Assembly: GCA_029204225.1 (NCBI GenBank)
Contig: CM055097.1
Location: forward strand, 65,907,768-65,971,767
DNA from: Diphasiastrum complanatum
Taxonomy: Eukaryota; Streptophyta; Lycopodiopsida; Lycopodiales; Lycopodiaceae
Length of the DNA: 64,000 nucleotides
Direction of reading: 5' to 3'
Shown: positions 1 through 9,582 of the stretch, one piece after another
Position numbering within the stretch: the first letter of the stretch is position 1
Layout of the letters: each line of letters starts with the position of its first letter
Position numbers and translations under genes: made by a program
Notes under the pieces: generated by a model
Database searches by the model: none
What the model was told of the DNA's origin: nothing
The model's input: the letters and a program-made list of their open reading frames with translations, nothing else

Positions 1-36
1 CTAGATCCAATCTCATTGTCTGCTTGATTTGAATCT

Positions 37-1300
37 GTGAAGATGGCTGTCCCTGGAGGTGCTCCTCAGAAAGTCAATCCCATCATTGTTAGAAGAGCAC
101 CCCATTTGGATCTACCAAAATGTAATGGATTAACAGATCCAGTTAGATTTCTTCATATCTATGTTGAATCTTGTGAAGTCTATGGCAAAAATTTTCTCCA
201 AAATAAACTTAAACTTTTTCCTATGGCCTTAACAGGTGTAGCGCAAGATTGGTACTATAATCAAGATGAAACTGAGCGTGCAGAGTGGGAGATTGTTAAA
301 TGAGCCCTTATCACACGGTTCAAACCTCGAAAATTTATGGACCCTTTCCTACTTTTAAGTAAAACTAAAATGGAAAAACAAAAAATGGTTCGAGATTACA
401 TTGAACGGGTGAAACGCCTCAGATCTGAGTGCGAACCTGAACTGATTAACAAAAATGCCATGATTATGTGATTTTTGTCAGGTTTATCTAAAAGGATCAA
501 ACGTGAGCTGAAACGTTATAATGAGTATGCACTTTTGCAAAATGCTATGGATGATGCAATTCGAGAGGAGGATGAAGATTCAGACGATGAGCCAAATATC
601 AGTATGTTGCCTTATACAGCAGGGCAGACCACTACGACATCCACCACTATTGCATCAACGAATGTCAACGCAACTGCAGAAATGATGCTCAATGAGTTCG
701 AGAAACTCGGGAAGAAACAACAGAAATAAATGGAAAAGTTGCAGTCGCAATTTGATGACATATCAAAGCATTGAAAGATTTCCATGGACAAGCGAACAAG
801 GAACCTGAGAAGTTTGCGAAGACTTTGCCTACCATGAAAAATGTCTGGTGTTCTATTTGTACAGAAAATCACACAATGAATGAGTGCCCTCAATTGAAAA
901 AATGAATGGAAATCAGTGTATGCCATTTGTGTAATTTGCCTGATCATGAGACTGCTTTTTGCAACTTCAATGCTTGGATAACTCAGCAACGGTATGCCAA
1001 AATGGGATATCGAGAACTACAGTATGGAGGAAATCCAGCAGCCAGACCTCGACAATCTGCTCTTGGATACCTGGAACGTTTAGCCTTACTAGGCCCACCA
1101 AAGAACCTCGCTCCTCCTGCCAATGAAACTATGGTAATGATCAGGAAGGTGGATCTTCAGAACATCATGTTATTTATGCTGTCGCGCAACAACAAGCATC
1201 TAGAAACTGGACCAGAGTACCACTTGGATGCTTTGCATGTGGAGAAAATCATAGAGTTGTAGAATGTCCAAATAAAGAGAAATTTGTACCATTCTGTCGT
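37..1300 (+). pseudogene. gag: gypsy Gag remnant (retrotransposon gag domain plus zinc knuckles)
   Basis: The opening reading frame contains the Ty3/gypsy Gag core: a LPKCNG...DPVRFLHIY segment, then KLKLFPMALTG and an AQDWYYN helix. The intact gypsy gag at 36910 has matching segments (LPKFDG, DPIRFLQIY, KLKLFPMSLT). Gag continues in broken frames through an acidic Asp/Glu stretch (about 565-595). Cys-His clusters follow: one CX2CX3HX4C near 845, one canonical CX2CX4HX4C near 922-965 (CHLCNLPDHETAFC), and another near 1230-1265. In-frame stops at about 301, 468 and 727, and later frame changes, make it a pseudogene. Gag would form the virus-like particle in the cytoplasm and bind element RNA. 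The first ATG of the best frame is at 37 or 43, and the start is not otherwise supported. Confidence 0.8.
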
Positions 1301-1538
1301 GACTATGGTTATGGGCATTGCTATAAAGACTATCCAGCAAGACTGAAACCACCACCAGCTACAGCTCCTATAAATTTGATAACAATCAAGCGAAGACCAG
1401 TACCTCAGAATAAACCAACTGTACCCTTGATGGTGGTCACCAGAGCACAGAAGCAGTACAGATAGGAATGATTAGTTGCATCATCATAAAGAACCCTTCA
1501 AGATGACTGAACCGGAAGCGCCGTAAACAGAACTGCTC

Positions 1539-1822
1539 ATGAATATTTTGTCTAGTAAGATCAATATTTTATTGGGAGAGTTTCTGAAGTGGGTGCCAAA
1601 AGCAAAAGAAGTCTTAGCGCAAAAGTTAGCTCAAGCAGAACCAGAAGTCCATCAAGAGCCACTTTTTTGTGCTGGATTTGAAGAATCTAATAAAGTACTC
1701 CATGTCGGAGCCGCTCGGAAAAGTGAACAAAAAAATATCACTCTGTCGATACAGCATAGACAATTTTCTAAGGAAGCATCTGTGATAGATGGCAGTTCAG
1801 GAGTTAACCTGATCTGATATCA
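1539..1822 (+). pseudogene. gypsy aspartic protease N-terminal remnant
   Basis: This 92-codon frame ends in an SVIDGSSGVNLI motif. That matches the active-site strand of plant gypsy retropepsins, whose usual form is D-T/G-G-S-G-V-N, with a Ser in the third position here. The upstream part is a charged linker (KEVLAQKLAQAEPEV) as expected between Gag zinc knuckles and protease. The frame stops immediately after the active site and the flap and second half are gone. The next coding segment belongs to the far 3' end of the element, so a deletion joint lies at about 1820. The protease assignment rests on one short motif. Confidence 0.6.
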
Positions 1823-2233
1823 GTGGATTTCCACCGGGTTTTACAAGCGTACCAGCGGGAGTATATACACTCTCCCGATCCAACAGTGAGACAATCAACA
1901 CTCTTTGTGAAAGACTTGACTATGTTGGCATCAGTGGCAATGAAATGGGATGATTGCCTTCCTCCTTTGGCATTCAATCCAAATAAGCCAATGGCCTCAG
2001 AGAATATCGAGGATCAGCTGTCAGTTGTTCAACTATATTTTCGTGCAGCAATGATGGGAGGCTTCTGGAAATTTCGCTTCACATCCTGGACAACTTCAAA
2101 ATGGATTGCTGGAGCCATCGTTGTTTTTTGTCGCATAATTTGGATTTTAACACTACCCGACTTGATTTTATGGAGAAGGTGCAATATCAGTTAATAAAGA
2201 GTCGTCGCGAAGCAAATAAAAGTCCCCAGTAAT
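1823..2233 (+). pseudogene. gypsy 3'-terminal coding segment (family-specific)
   Basis: This open frame (123 codons) continues in another frame to about 2233. It corresponds base for base, with scattered changes, to the reverse complement of about 30250-30560, including blocks around MLASVA, WDDCL, FNPNKPMAS and FMEKVQY. In both copies it sits just before a Pro/Ser tail, a purine-rich tract (ttttggtggggga) and the LTR start. It is therefore the last coding stretch of this gypsy family. I do not recognise a catalytic domain. It may be the integrase C-terminal tail or an additional ORF. The frame change near 2090 means the present copy is dead. Confidence 0.5.
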
Positions 2234-2261
2234 TGCATCTTGCAGGTGTCATGGGACCGCC

Positions 2262-2282
2262 ACCAGTTTTGGTGGGGGATAC
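2262..2282 (+). other. Polypurine tract of the gypsy element
   Basis: A G-rich run (ttttggtggggga followed by tac) lies immediately upstream of the LTR start TGTTGG. The same run occurs at the minus-strand copy near 30195-30215. It would prime plus-strand DNA synthesis. Confidence 0.6.
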
Positions 2283-3010
2283 TGTTGGAGGGTTTGCGAA
2301 TCCCAAGGAGTTAATAAGTGAGAGGGATTTGGCACCCTGCGTGTGTAAGTTCAACCCGATGATCACATAGTTATTTGATTAATTAGAAAGTCAATAAAAG
2401 GACTTTAGGCCCCTTTTGCAGGACTTTTAATGTCGTAGGGCCTAAATGTCAAGTTAGTGAATAAAGTTGGGTTTCCCTCCAATTTGGATGGTTCTCACTC
2501 TTTTTAAAATTTGAATAATTAGGGAGGCAGAAATGGACCAATAGAATTCAGAGGCCAGGGTCCTCCTCTCTACTATAAGAAGGGACCAACTCCACATGTT
2601 CATTCTTCATTTCAATGAAGCAGATTGGTTTTCTAGTAAAATGGATTTATGAATATCCTTGCTCTCTATCACTTTTCCTCCATCTATCATGCCTTCTTTG
2701 GATTTTGCTAATTGTTGGATTTGATTGTTGTTGGAATTGCATGTTATTATACTTTTTATGAGGGAGAAAGGGAGAGAGAGAGAGAAAGAGTAAGCAATCT
2801 TGTTGTAGATCTAGTATTAGTGGATGTAGTGTTAATGCTTAGGGTTAATGGATGTTAGAGTTAGATGTGAATCTTCTATTCATGCTGAAATCTGAACTAT
2901 ACTATCGCTCTCATGGGAACGAATCTATGCGTGACAGCTAACTTCATCTCTTTGATGCTAGATTGATTAGATCTTGGATTGAGGTCAGGCAAGGAAAAAT
3001 ACCCACTACA
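2283..3010 (+). repeat. gypsy 3' LTR (728 bp)
   Basis: It begins TGTTGGAGGG directly after a polypurine tract (GGTGGGGGA) and ends in CTACA. A TATA-like ctataag lies near 2572. A short GA-rich tract lies at 2769-2790, and a conserved block CTCTCATGGGAACGAATC lies near 2910. The 5' half matches the LTR that starts at 63743. The 3' half matches 31695-32026. Beyond 3010 the sequence is the antisense copia gag, so the LTR marks the insertion edge. Confidence 0.8.
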
Positions 3011-3801
3011 ATCATCAAAGATGAGATCTCCTCATCTCCATCCTCTTCATATGCAAGGTTCCCTTGTTTGTCCTCCTCCTCTTTTGCTCTTTGCCTCTTG
3101 TAGTATTCGGATGCATAATGCCTCTTTTTTCAACAAAAGAAACATTTTTGCTTTGACTTGTCCTTTGAGCTTGATGCATCATCCTCTTCTTTGACATCCT
3201 TTGGATGTTTCTTCTTTTCATTGGTCTTCTTTTGCCCTTGAATGAGAGATTGGCTTTTTCATCTCCATCCCGCAAAGACAATGAACTCATTCTTGCCTTG
3301 GTGTGGAGCATCCTACACTCTTCAGCCACTAATACACTGTGAAGTTTTTCTATAGTTGGCAAAGTATCTTGGATGGCAAAACTTTGGACCAAATTTGCGA
3401 AGTCATCTCCTAGACCATTAACGACGATTTGTACAAGCTCTCCATCATGAATCTTCTCTCCAATGGAAGCCAAATCCCTATTTAGAGACTTGATTCTGAG
3501 TACATAATCATGTGCACTCTCCTCACTTCTCCTCATGCTTTGCGAAATCTGATTTCTAAGCATGAGTACTCTTGAAGTGTTACTAGATTCATAGATTGAT
3601 TTTAAAGACTCCCAACCTCTTTAGCACTAGTACATGCTGATACTTCTCTCAACAAATCATTGCTCACATTCATCTCCATACAATGAAGTGAGAGCCTAGA
3701 TCTCTTCTTGTATCTAGCAACTCCTGTGCACCTAGAGGTTCACATTGGTTTCTTAGAGTGAGGAGTCTAGAGGTATTCTTGGCCTCATAAATGGCTTTGA
3801 G
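3011..3801 (-). pseudogene. gag: Copia gag remnant (outermost element of the nest), with internal duplication
   Basis: On the minus strand this reads as a UBN2-type copia Gag: SLKSIYESSNTSRVLMLRNQ, then SAHDYVLRIKSLN, GLGDDFANLVQSFAIQ and a basic linker. The zinc knuckle near 3105-3150 is ruined by a stop after the second Cys and by Cys-to-Tyr at its last ligand. At 3745-3801 a second partial gag reads LKAIYEAKNTSRLLTLRNQ, and its N-terminal continuation is at 16005-16345. The segment between re-reads an earlier part of gag, so codons for this helix are present twice. The piece is cut at 3010 by the gypsy LTR and at 3802 by the next copia. Confidence 0.8.
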
Positions 3802-4442
3802 TTTGAAGGATTTTAGATCATTATGATCCAATCCACTTGAAAGATCTTGGGTTACAAAGAGAAATAATGTACCAATCTCACCAATGTAGAAAAATCAGCA
3901 TCTACACACAAAATGAGATGCAAACTCTAATAGAACTTGATCAAACATGAATCAAATGATAAAGTAATATTGTTGTCTATACAAAACCAGCAAGCTACTA
4001 TATTTCACACGTGTGGATCCAAAAATAGCAAATATAGATCATTCTACACATAGAACTGCATGCAATCACAAGTATAGTGCACCAATGGATAGTAGAACCC
4101 AAGATGACCATGTATAAGCATGAAATGAGATAGAGAAGAGAGAAGATATGTCTCTCCATGAGTTACATCCTTTTATAACAGGTCCAAACCCTATTTGGCC
4201 ACTTGGCTTTTCCACCAAAATGCTAACCCTACTATTTTTGGGTCTAGATTCAAAGTACCCAACATTCAAATTTGAATTTACTCAAACTCGCCTTCTAACT
4301 TTTCCACACTTTCAAAAAGTGTTTATTCAAATGAAATTTAGACTAATAAACTTTGAAAAGTCAATCTCTAAGTCTAAAAACAAAGTTGGCCACCAAATAT
4401 GAAAATATAACAAATATGATCAAACTAGTTGAATCTTTCACA
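3802..4442 (-). repeat. 3' LTR of middle copia element
   Basis: On the minus strand it starts TGTGAAAGATTC at 4442, directly after a GAAGAGGGAG purine tract. It carries a TATAAAAGG box (plus-strand 4171-4179) and the palindrome CACACGTGTG at 4006-4015. It ends at 3802 where the TG/CA terminus has decayed to TT. Its partner is 15353-15999. Confidence 0.9.
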
Positions 4443-6510
4443 CTCCCTCTTCAACTAGTTTCAGCATGGACTTTGATAACACTCCAAGTGATGTCCTATG
4501 CTTCATGAACAAGTCCTTTTCCAATTCTTTGGTGAAGATATCAGCTATACATTCCCTTGAGGACACATGTTGAAGCTCCACCTCCTTTGCAATGACTTGC
4601 TCTCTCACAAAATGATATTGCACCTCAATATGTCTACTCCTAGCATGAAAGATAGGATTGGATGCCAATCTTTGGGCTGATTGATTGTCACAAAAATGAT
4701 TGCTCTCTTTTAAAAATCCAGCAACTGAATATCCTTGATCATCCTCTTGATCCATACCATCTCTTTTGGGCAATGTGTAAGAGCTTGTACTTGGCTTCAC
4801 TACATGACAGTAAGATAGTGGCTTGTTTCTTCGACATTCATGATATAGCTCCATCACCTATAAAAATACAATGAGCACTAATGGATTTTCTATCCATTAC
4901 ATCTCCAGCATAGTCCGAATCTGAAAATCCAAAAAGATAAGATGATCCCTCATACAATATGCCAAAACCTTGAGTTCCAATGATGTACCTCAAAACTCAT
5001 TTTCCTAGCTTCCAATGCTCCTCACTAGGATCTTGCATGAATTGACTCAATCTTCCAACACAGTAGCTTAGATCTGGTCTAGTAATGGTTAGATAGATGA
5101 GTGAACCAATTAGCTTCCTATAGAGAGTAATGTCCTTGAAGGATCTTTCATTACCTCTTATAGTTAGCTTTACATGAGACTCCATAGGTGTATCACTAGC
5201 TTTTGCATCTACCATATGAAATCTTTCTAGAATAGAATTAGCATACTTCTCTTGACAAATGAAAGTAGATTGAGAAGATCTAATGACTTCTATTCCCAAA
5301 ATGTAATGCATATTACCAAGATCAAGCACCTCAAACTACCTTGCTATCATCCACGTCTTGATTGTCTCCACCACTCAAGATGATATCATCCACATAGATT
5401 AGCAAGATGGTAACATCATTTTCAGCAAGCCTATAATAAAGTGAATGATCATACTCACTCATAACAAAGCCTTGAGAGAGTTAAAAAGTGTTAAGCTTAG
5501 CATACCAGCTCCTTGGTAGTTTCTTAAGGCCATACAAGCTCTTTTGTAGTAGACACACATGATTTGGCTTTGTTGATGAAATGTAGCTCTCAGGTTGCTC
5601 CATGTGCACTTCTTCCTCAAGATCACCAAATGCATTTGAAATTTCCATTTGCCATAGATCCCATCCATAAAGTGTAGCAAGTGAAATGATGACTCGAATG
5701 CTTACCATATTTGCCACGGGTGCAAAGGTCTCATCATAGTCAATCCCTTGTTGTTGAGCATATCCTTTGGCCACTAACCTTGCTTTGAACTTGTTGATAG
5801 ATCCATCTATCTTTACCTTGAGGATCCATTTGCATCCAATAGCTTTCTTGTCCTTAGGTAACTCTACCAATCTCCATGTTCCATTCTTCATAAGAGCTTG
5901 ATACTCAAGATCTGTTGCTTGGATCCACTCCTCTTCTTTTCTTGCTTGATCTACACTTGTAGGTTCATCCAAAGAGGTTAGGAAAGAAACATAATTTCCA
6001 GAAACTACTTGCTTACCCTTTTGATCATATGTGAGCCTTGAAGGTACTGGTCTTTCCCTTGATGTTCTCCTTGGCTTTTGACTTGATGAAGGTCCATCAT
6101 CATCACCATACAAAGTAGGGTCCTTTTTATCAACATCAAGAATGTTAGATCCATCCACACATTTATCAATCATGCTTGAAGACACTTTTGGAATGTTCCC
6201 CTCATCAGAGATGACATCTCTACCAATAATCACTTTGTTAGTAGAAGGAATGTAAACCTTGTAGGATTTACTCACCTCACTATATCCAACAAAAATACCT
6301 CTTCTTGAAGATGGATCCTCCTTGGTCCTATCATCAAGAGTAATGTTGAAATAGCATGTATATTCTTAGAAAGTTGACACTCGGCCTCCTCTTGAATAGC
6401 ATCTCAAAAGGTGTCCTTCCATCCAAAATAGCACTCGGCCACCTATTGCACAAGAAATTGGCACACAACAAAGCTTGATCCCAATGGTTTGTCAAGATTA
6501 GCACTTAACG
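4438..6510 (-). pseudogene. pol: Copia integrase C-term, reverse transcriptase and RNase H (middle element)
   Basis: Minus-strand frames cover, in order, the integrase tail with a SKSYKVYIPST...VIIGRDVISDEG segment (about 6275), and an RT N-terminal block (IQATDLEYQALMKNGTW, CKWILKVK, YDETFAPVA, about 5960-5680). A YGLK motif with the following Gln-Ala changed comes next. An IYVDDI catalytic strand lies near 5385-5400 outside the long frames. The RT C-terminus (LGNMHYILGIEVIRS, 5329) and RNase H, including FHARSRHIEVQYHFVRE and ADIFTKELE, follow. The frame ends LVEEGV-stop, with the TGA at 4440-4438 lying inside the LTR. Several frameshifts separate the segments, so no functional protein can be made. 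Confidence 0.9.
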
Positions 6511-7750
6511 TCATGGCTTTGGAACTTTTACATAAAGTCCTATTCTTCCTTTTAGCCACTCCATTTTGTTGTGGCGTCCTTGATGTTGTATACTCCCTGT
6601 TGATCCATGCTCATCACAAAAGACCTTGAACTTGGTAGATATGTACTTACCACCATTGTCACTCCTTAAGCACTTGATCCTTGTGGAAAGTTGGTTCTCC
6701 TTTGCATTCTTGAACTTGATAAAGACATCATACACTTCATCCTTGCTCTTTAGTAAATAGATCCAACAAAATCTACTAAAATCATTAATGAATGTTACAT
6801 ACATCTTAGCTCCACTATTGCTAATTGTAGTGAATCCATGAATATCCAGATGTACAAGCTGAAAAGGCTTTGTAGATCTAGATATAGATCTAGTATAAGG
6901 TAGTCTATGTGACTTAGACAAAGCACAAGACTCACAAACATGTTTGATGCCACTTAAGGAACTTGGAAGACCTATCACAATTTTCTTCCTAGATATTACC
7001 TCCAATGACTTGAAGTTGAGGTGTCCCATCCTTTTATGCCAAACCTCATGAATAGGTATTTTCTCCCTTGCAACACATCCATCTTGGTTAGCAATAACAC
7101 AAGCATCTGGTTTGAACAACTTCCTTTGCCTTTTACCTTTTCCAACCAAGACGTCCTTCATTTTGATCATACAAGCATCTCCATCAAACTCCACCTTGAG
7201 GCCTTTACTTAGCATTTGACTCACACTAAGCAAATTCTTGGTAATATATGAAATAAACAAGACATCCTCCAAATGAACATTCCTATTTGTAGAGAGAGAA
7301 ATAGGAACTGTGCCAATCCCTTTGATTGCACAATCACCATCATTGGTCATGTAGATCACCCTCTTGTCATCTCCATATGCCAACAAACAAGTGAAGTACT
7401 CTTTGTAAAAGGTCATGTGTGAACTTGCTCCACTATCAATCCACCAAGGATCTAGATCTCCATCATTAGAAAGCATACATGAAGACATCACAAAAGCATC
7501 ATCATTTGCATCTTGAACATCCAAATCATCCTCATCAAGAGTAAGATTACCTTGCTTGTCTCCTTGATCTCTCTTTTTCTTGTAGCACTCACTTGCAAAG
7601 TGTCCTTTGATGCCAAAATAGAAGCACTTGAGCTTTGATCTATCCTTCTTTTTGCTACTTGAAGAAGGATCCACTTGATCTTGCCTTTAGACCACTTACT
7701 TTTGGTTTTGCCCTTTGTGAACATGGCATCCTCTTGAAGTGTCGATGTAG
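6511..7750 (-). pseudogene. pol: Copia zinc knuckle, protease and integrase (middle element)
   Basis: A 387-codon minus-strand frame starts near 7674. It contains a Gag knuckle CFYFGIKGHFASEC in which the second Cys ligand is Phe. The protease site is WWIDSGASSHM. The GAG-pre-integrase block is VWHKRMGHLNFKSLEV with a CESCALSK pair. The integrase core has LVHLDIHG for the first Asp and CLRSDNGG for the second. The frame then shifts. Read in the shifted frame the third catalytic position is NGVAKRKN, with Lys replacing the essential Glu (near 6560). Upstream, 7690-7738 encodes the KGKTKSKWSKG basic linker in another frame. The 5' continuation lies beyond the inserted element, at 14192. Confidence 0.9.
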
Positions 7751-7755
7751 ATCCA
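7751..7755 (+). other. Target site duplication, left (ATCCA)
   Basis: ATCCA immediately left of the LTR start TGTGAAAATT. It is repeated exactly at 14187-14191. Confidence 0.95.
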
Positions 7756-8410
7756 TGTGAAAATTGTCAACATTTCCTAGCTAGTTTGAGGCCTAAATTG
7801 GCTAAAATTGTAAATAGTTTTGGTTCTGGAGTTTCACACGTGTGAACCAGGCCACAATGTTTTTATATACTGTATTTTTTCAGTATGATGAAGTGTCAAA
7901 CTTCATACCCTTCAAAATGAGACCATTTTGATGTATTTTGGTCATATAAGCCATTTTTAGCTATTTTTCCTATATAGGGAATATCTAGGGTCAAGTACCT
8001 TCTAGAGAGAGGAGAGAGAGTCATCTTCCTCATCCATAAATAGTAGGGAAGTCGTGGAAAACAGGTTGGAGAAACCTTTTGTATGCTTCATTGAGATCAA
8101 TAGATCATTGTCATTGTTTCTACCTCCATTGAGAGCATTGTTGTGTGTATTGTCTTCAAGCTATTGTGTATGATCTTAGGTGCTTTCCAAAAGTGGTAGG
8201 CTGATGTATTATGGACTGTATAATGTTATTTTGGGCCGCACTTGATGTTTATGGAAGTTTCCATTTGTGATAAATGCTTTTTGATCAAGTTCTTTGCATT
8301 CTAGGTAGCATAGAATGTGTTGCCAATTCCTAGCTTATGTAGTTTGGAGTGCAAGCATTCAAGCCAATGATCTTGGAGTTTAGATCCACTTAGGATCTGT
8401 ATTTTTCACA
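7756..8410 (+). repeat. 5' LTR of intact copia
   Basis: 655 bp, TGTGAAAATT...TTTTTCACA. CACACGTGTG lies at 7835-7844, a TATATA box at 7971-7976, and a GAGAGAGGAGAGAGAG leader just downstream (about 8007-8020). Confidence 0.97.
7971..7976 (+). promoter_or_regulatory. Probable LTR TATA box of intact copia
   Basis: TATATA within cctatataggg, about 215 bp into the LTR, followed by a GA-rich stretch typical of a retrotransposon transcript start region. It is conserved at 13747-13752 in the other LTR. Confidence 0.6.
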
Positions 8411-8422
8411 TGGTATCAGAGC
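8411..8422 (+). other. Primer binding site, initiator-Met tRNA type (intact copia)
   Basis: TGGTATCAGAGC directly follows the terminal CA of the 5' LTR. Confidence 0.95.
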
Positions 8423-9582
8423 TGGTTGGCTTCTATTTACAGTAAGTATTCCATTTTTGGTGATATTTGGATGTTTGATCAAGTTCTAGCATGATTTTGC
8501 ATTGCTTTGTTGATCAAATCTTACTAACCTTTGTTTTGTGAGTTGAACTTGTGGATCAAAAGCATATTTCAGGTCTATTGAAGATCAGAGGCTGAAAAGA
8601 AACTATTTTGGATCAGATCATAACACCTAATCATTTGTGATTGTGAGGCTTGTGCATATTCAATACTAACAATGTTCTTTTCAATCCTATTGTTGACAAT
8701 CTCCATTCTTGGATGAACACTCTCCTTAAGTGGATGAAACTTCTCCTTAAGTGGATGACAAATGCTCTTTTGAGTGAGTTGTAATTCTCCTAAAGGCTGA
8801 GCAAAGCTCCCATTTGGATGAAAGATCCCCTTTTTTGGGTGAACATATTGTAAGCTCCATTGTGAAGAGCATATTGTAAAGATTGTCATCAATTTTGGCA
8901 TAAATTTTGGTGTACTTTGTTGAGCATGTAAGTAACTCTCCTTATGTAATTTGATTGGAGCATTTGCTGGAAGGTGTTAACCATTATGCAAGTGTGTTTT
9001 CAGGTTCTTAACAGGTTGAGGAACATTCTCATGTGAAGTGATCTTAGATCTACATCTAAACACCAAGATTTGACAAGATAGTGAAGCTAGTCTTGTGATT
9101 CACTAAGTGTGCTCATTCATTCACCTCTAAATCTTGTATTTATCACTTGCTGGAGTTTATAAACTTTTAGAAGTGTGGTTTACATGTGGTTTTACAGGTT
9201 GAATCAATATCTTAGTGTGTTGATCATATGTTGATCAAGTTTGTTCATTACTAGGTAATCTTGGCATCCTAGTTTTGGGTATTTTCTAAGAATGCAAGTA
9301 ACTCTTCACACCATAACTTGATTTGGTCACTTGCTGGAAAGTTTGAGAGCTTAAGCAAGAGTGTGTTCAGGTTGGTTTGATTTTGTAATCCATTCTTAGT
9401 GTGTGCAAAGTGTTGCATGTGTTTCAATCTTCCTTTCTATGCTTGGAAACCATCTAGGTTCAAGATAGAAGTGTTTTAGGGTCCTAAATCTTCATAGATC
9501 TCTTTATCTATCATTTGTTGAGAGAAAAGTGAGTGCTAAGTGCTTTAGGACAGAACCTAAAAGTTGAAGAAACATTAGAATC
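8423..9582 (+). other. Long untranslated leader of intact copia (1160 bp)
   Basis: No open frame on the plus strand. It is T-rich, with several near-repeats of a block around TTGCTGGA...GTGT...TTTTCAGGTT (near 8950-9005, 9150-9200 and 9335-9370). These repeats resemble 3' splice sites (pyrimidine, CAGGTT), so the leader may be degenerate tandem sequence or contain a spliced intron. Confidence 0.6.

Larger units (their letters stand above)
1..3010 (+). mobile_element. Decayed Ty3/gypsy retrotransposon, 3' part with internal deletion
   Basis: Gag-like coding, zinc knuckles, the start of a retropepsin, a further 3' coding segment and a 3' LTR follow one another on the plus strand. Reverse transcriptase, RNase H and integrase are missing between the protease start (about 1800) and the 3' segment (1823 onward), so the element has lost most of pol. 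The 5' end lies outside the window. The same family recurs on the minus strand at 30186-31690, and its LTR recurs at 31695-32026 and 63743-64000. Confidence 0.8.
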
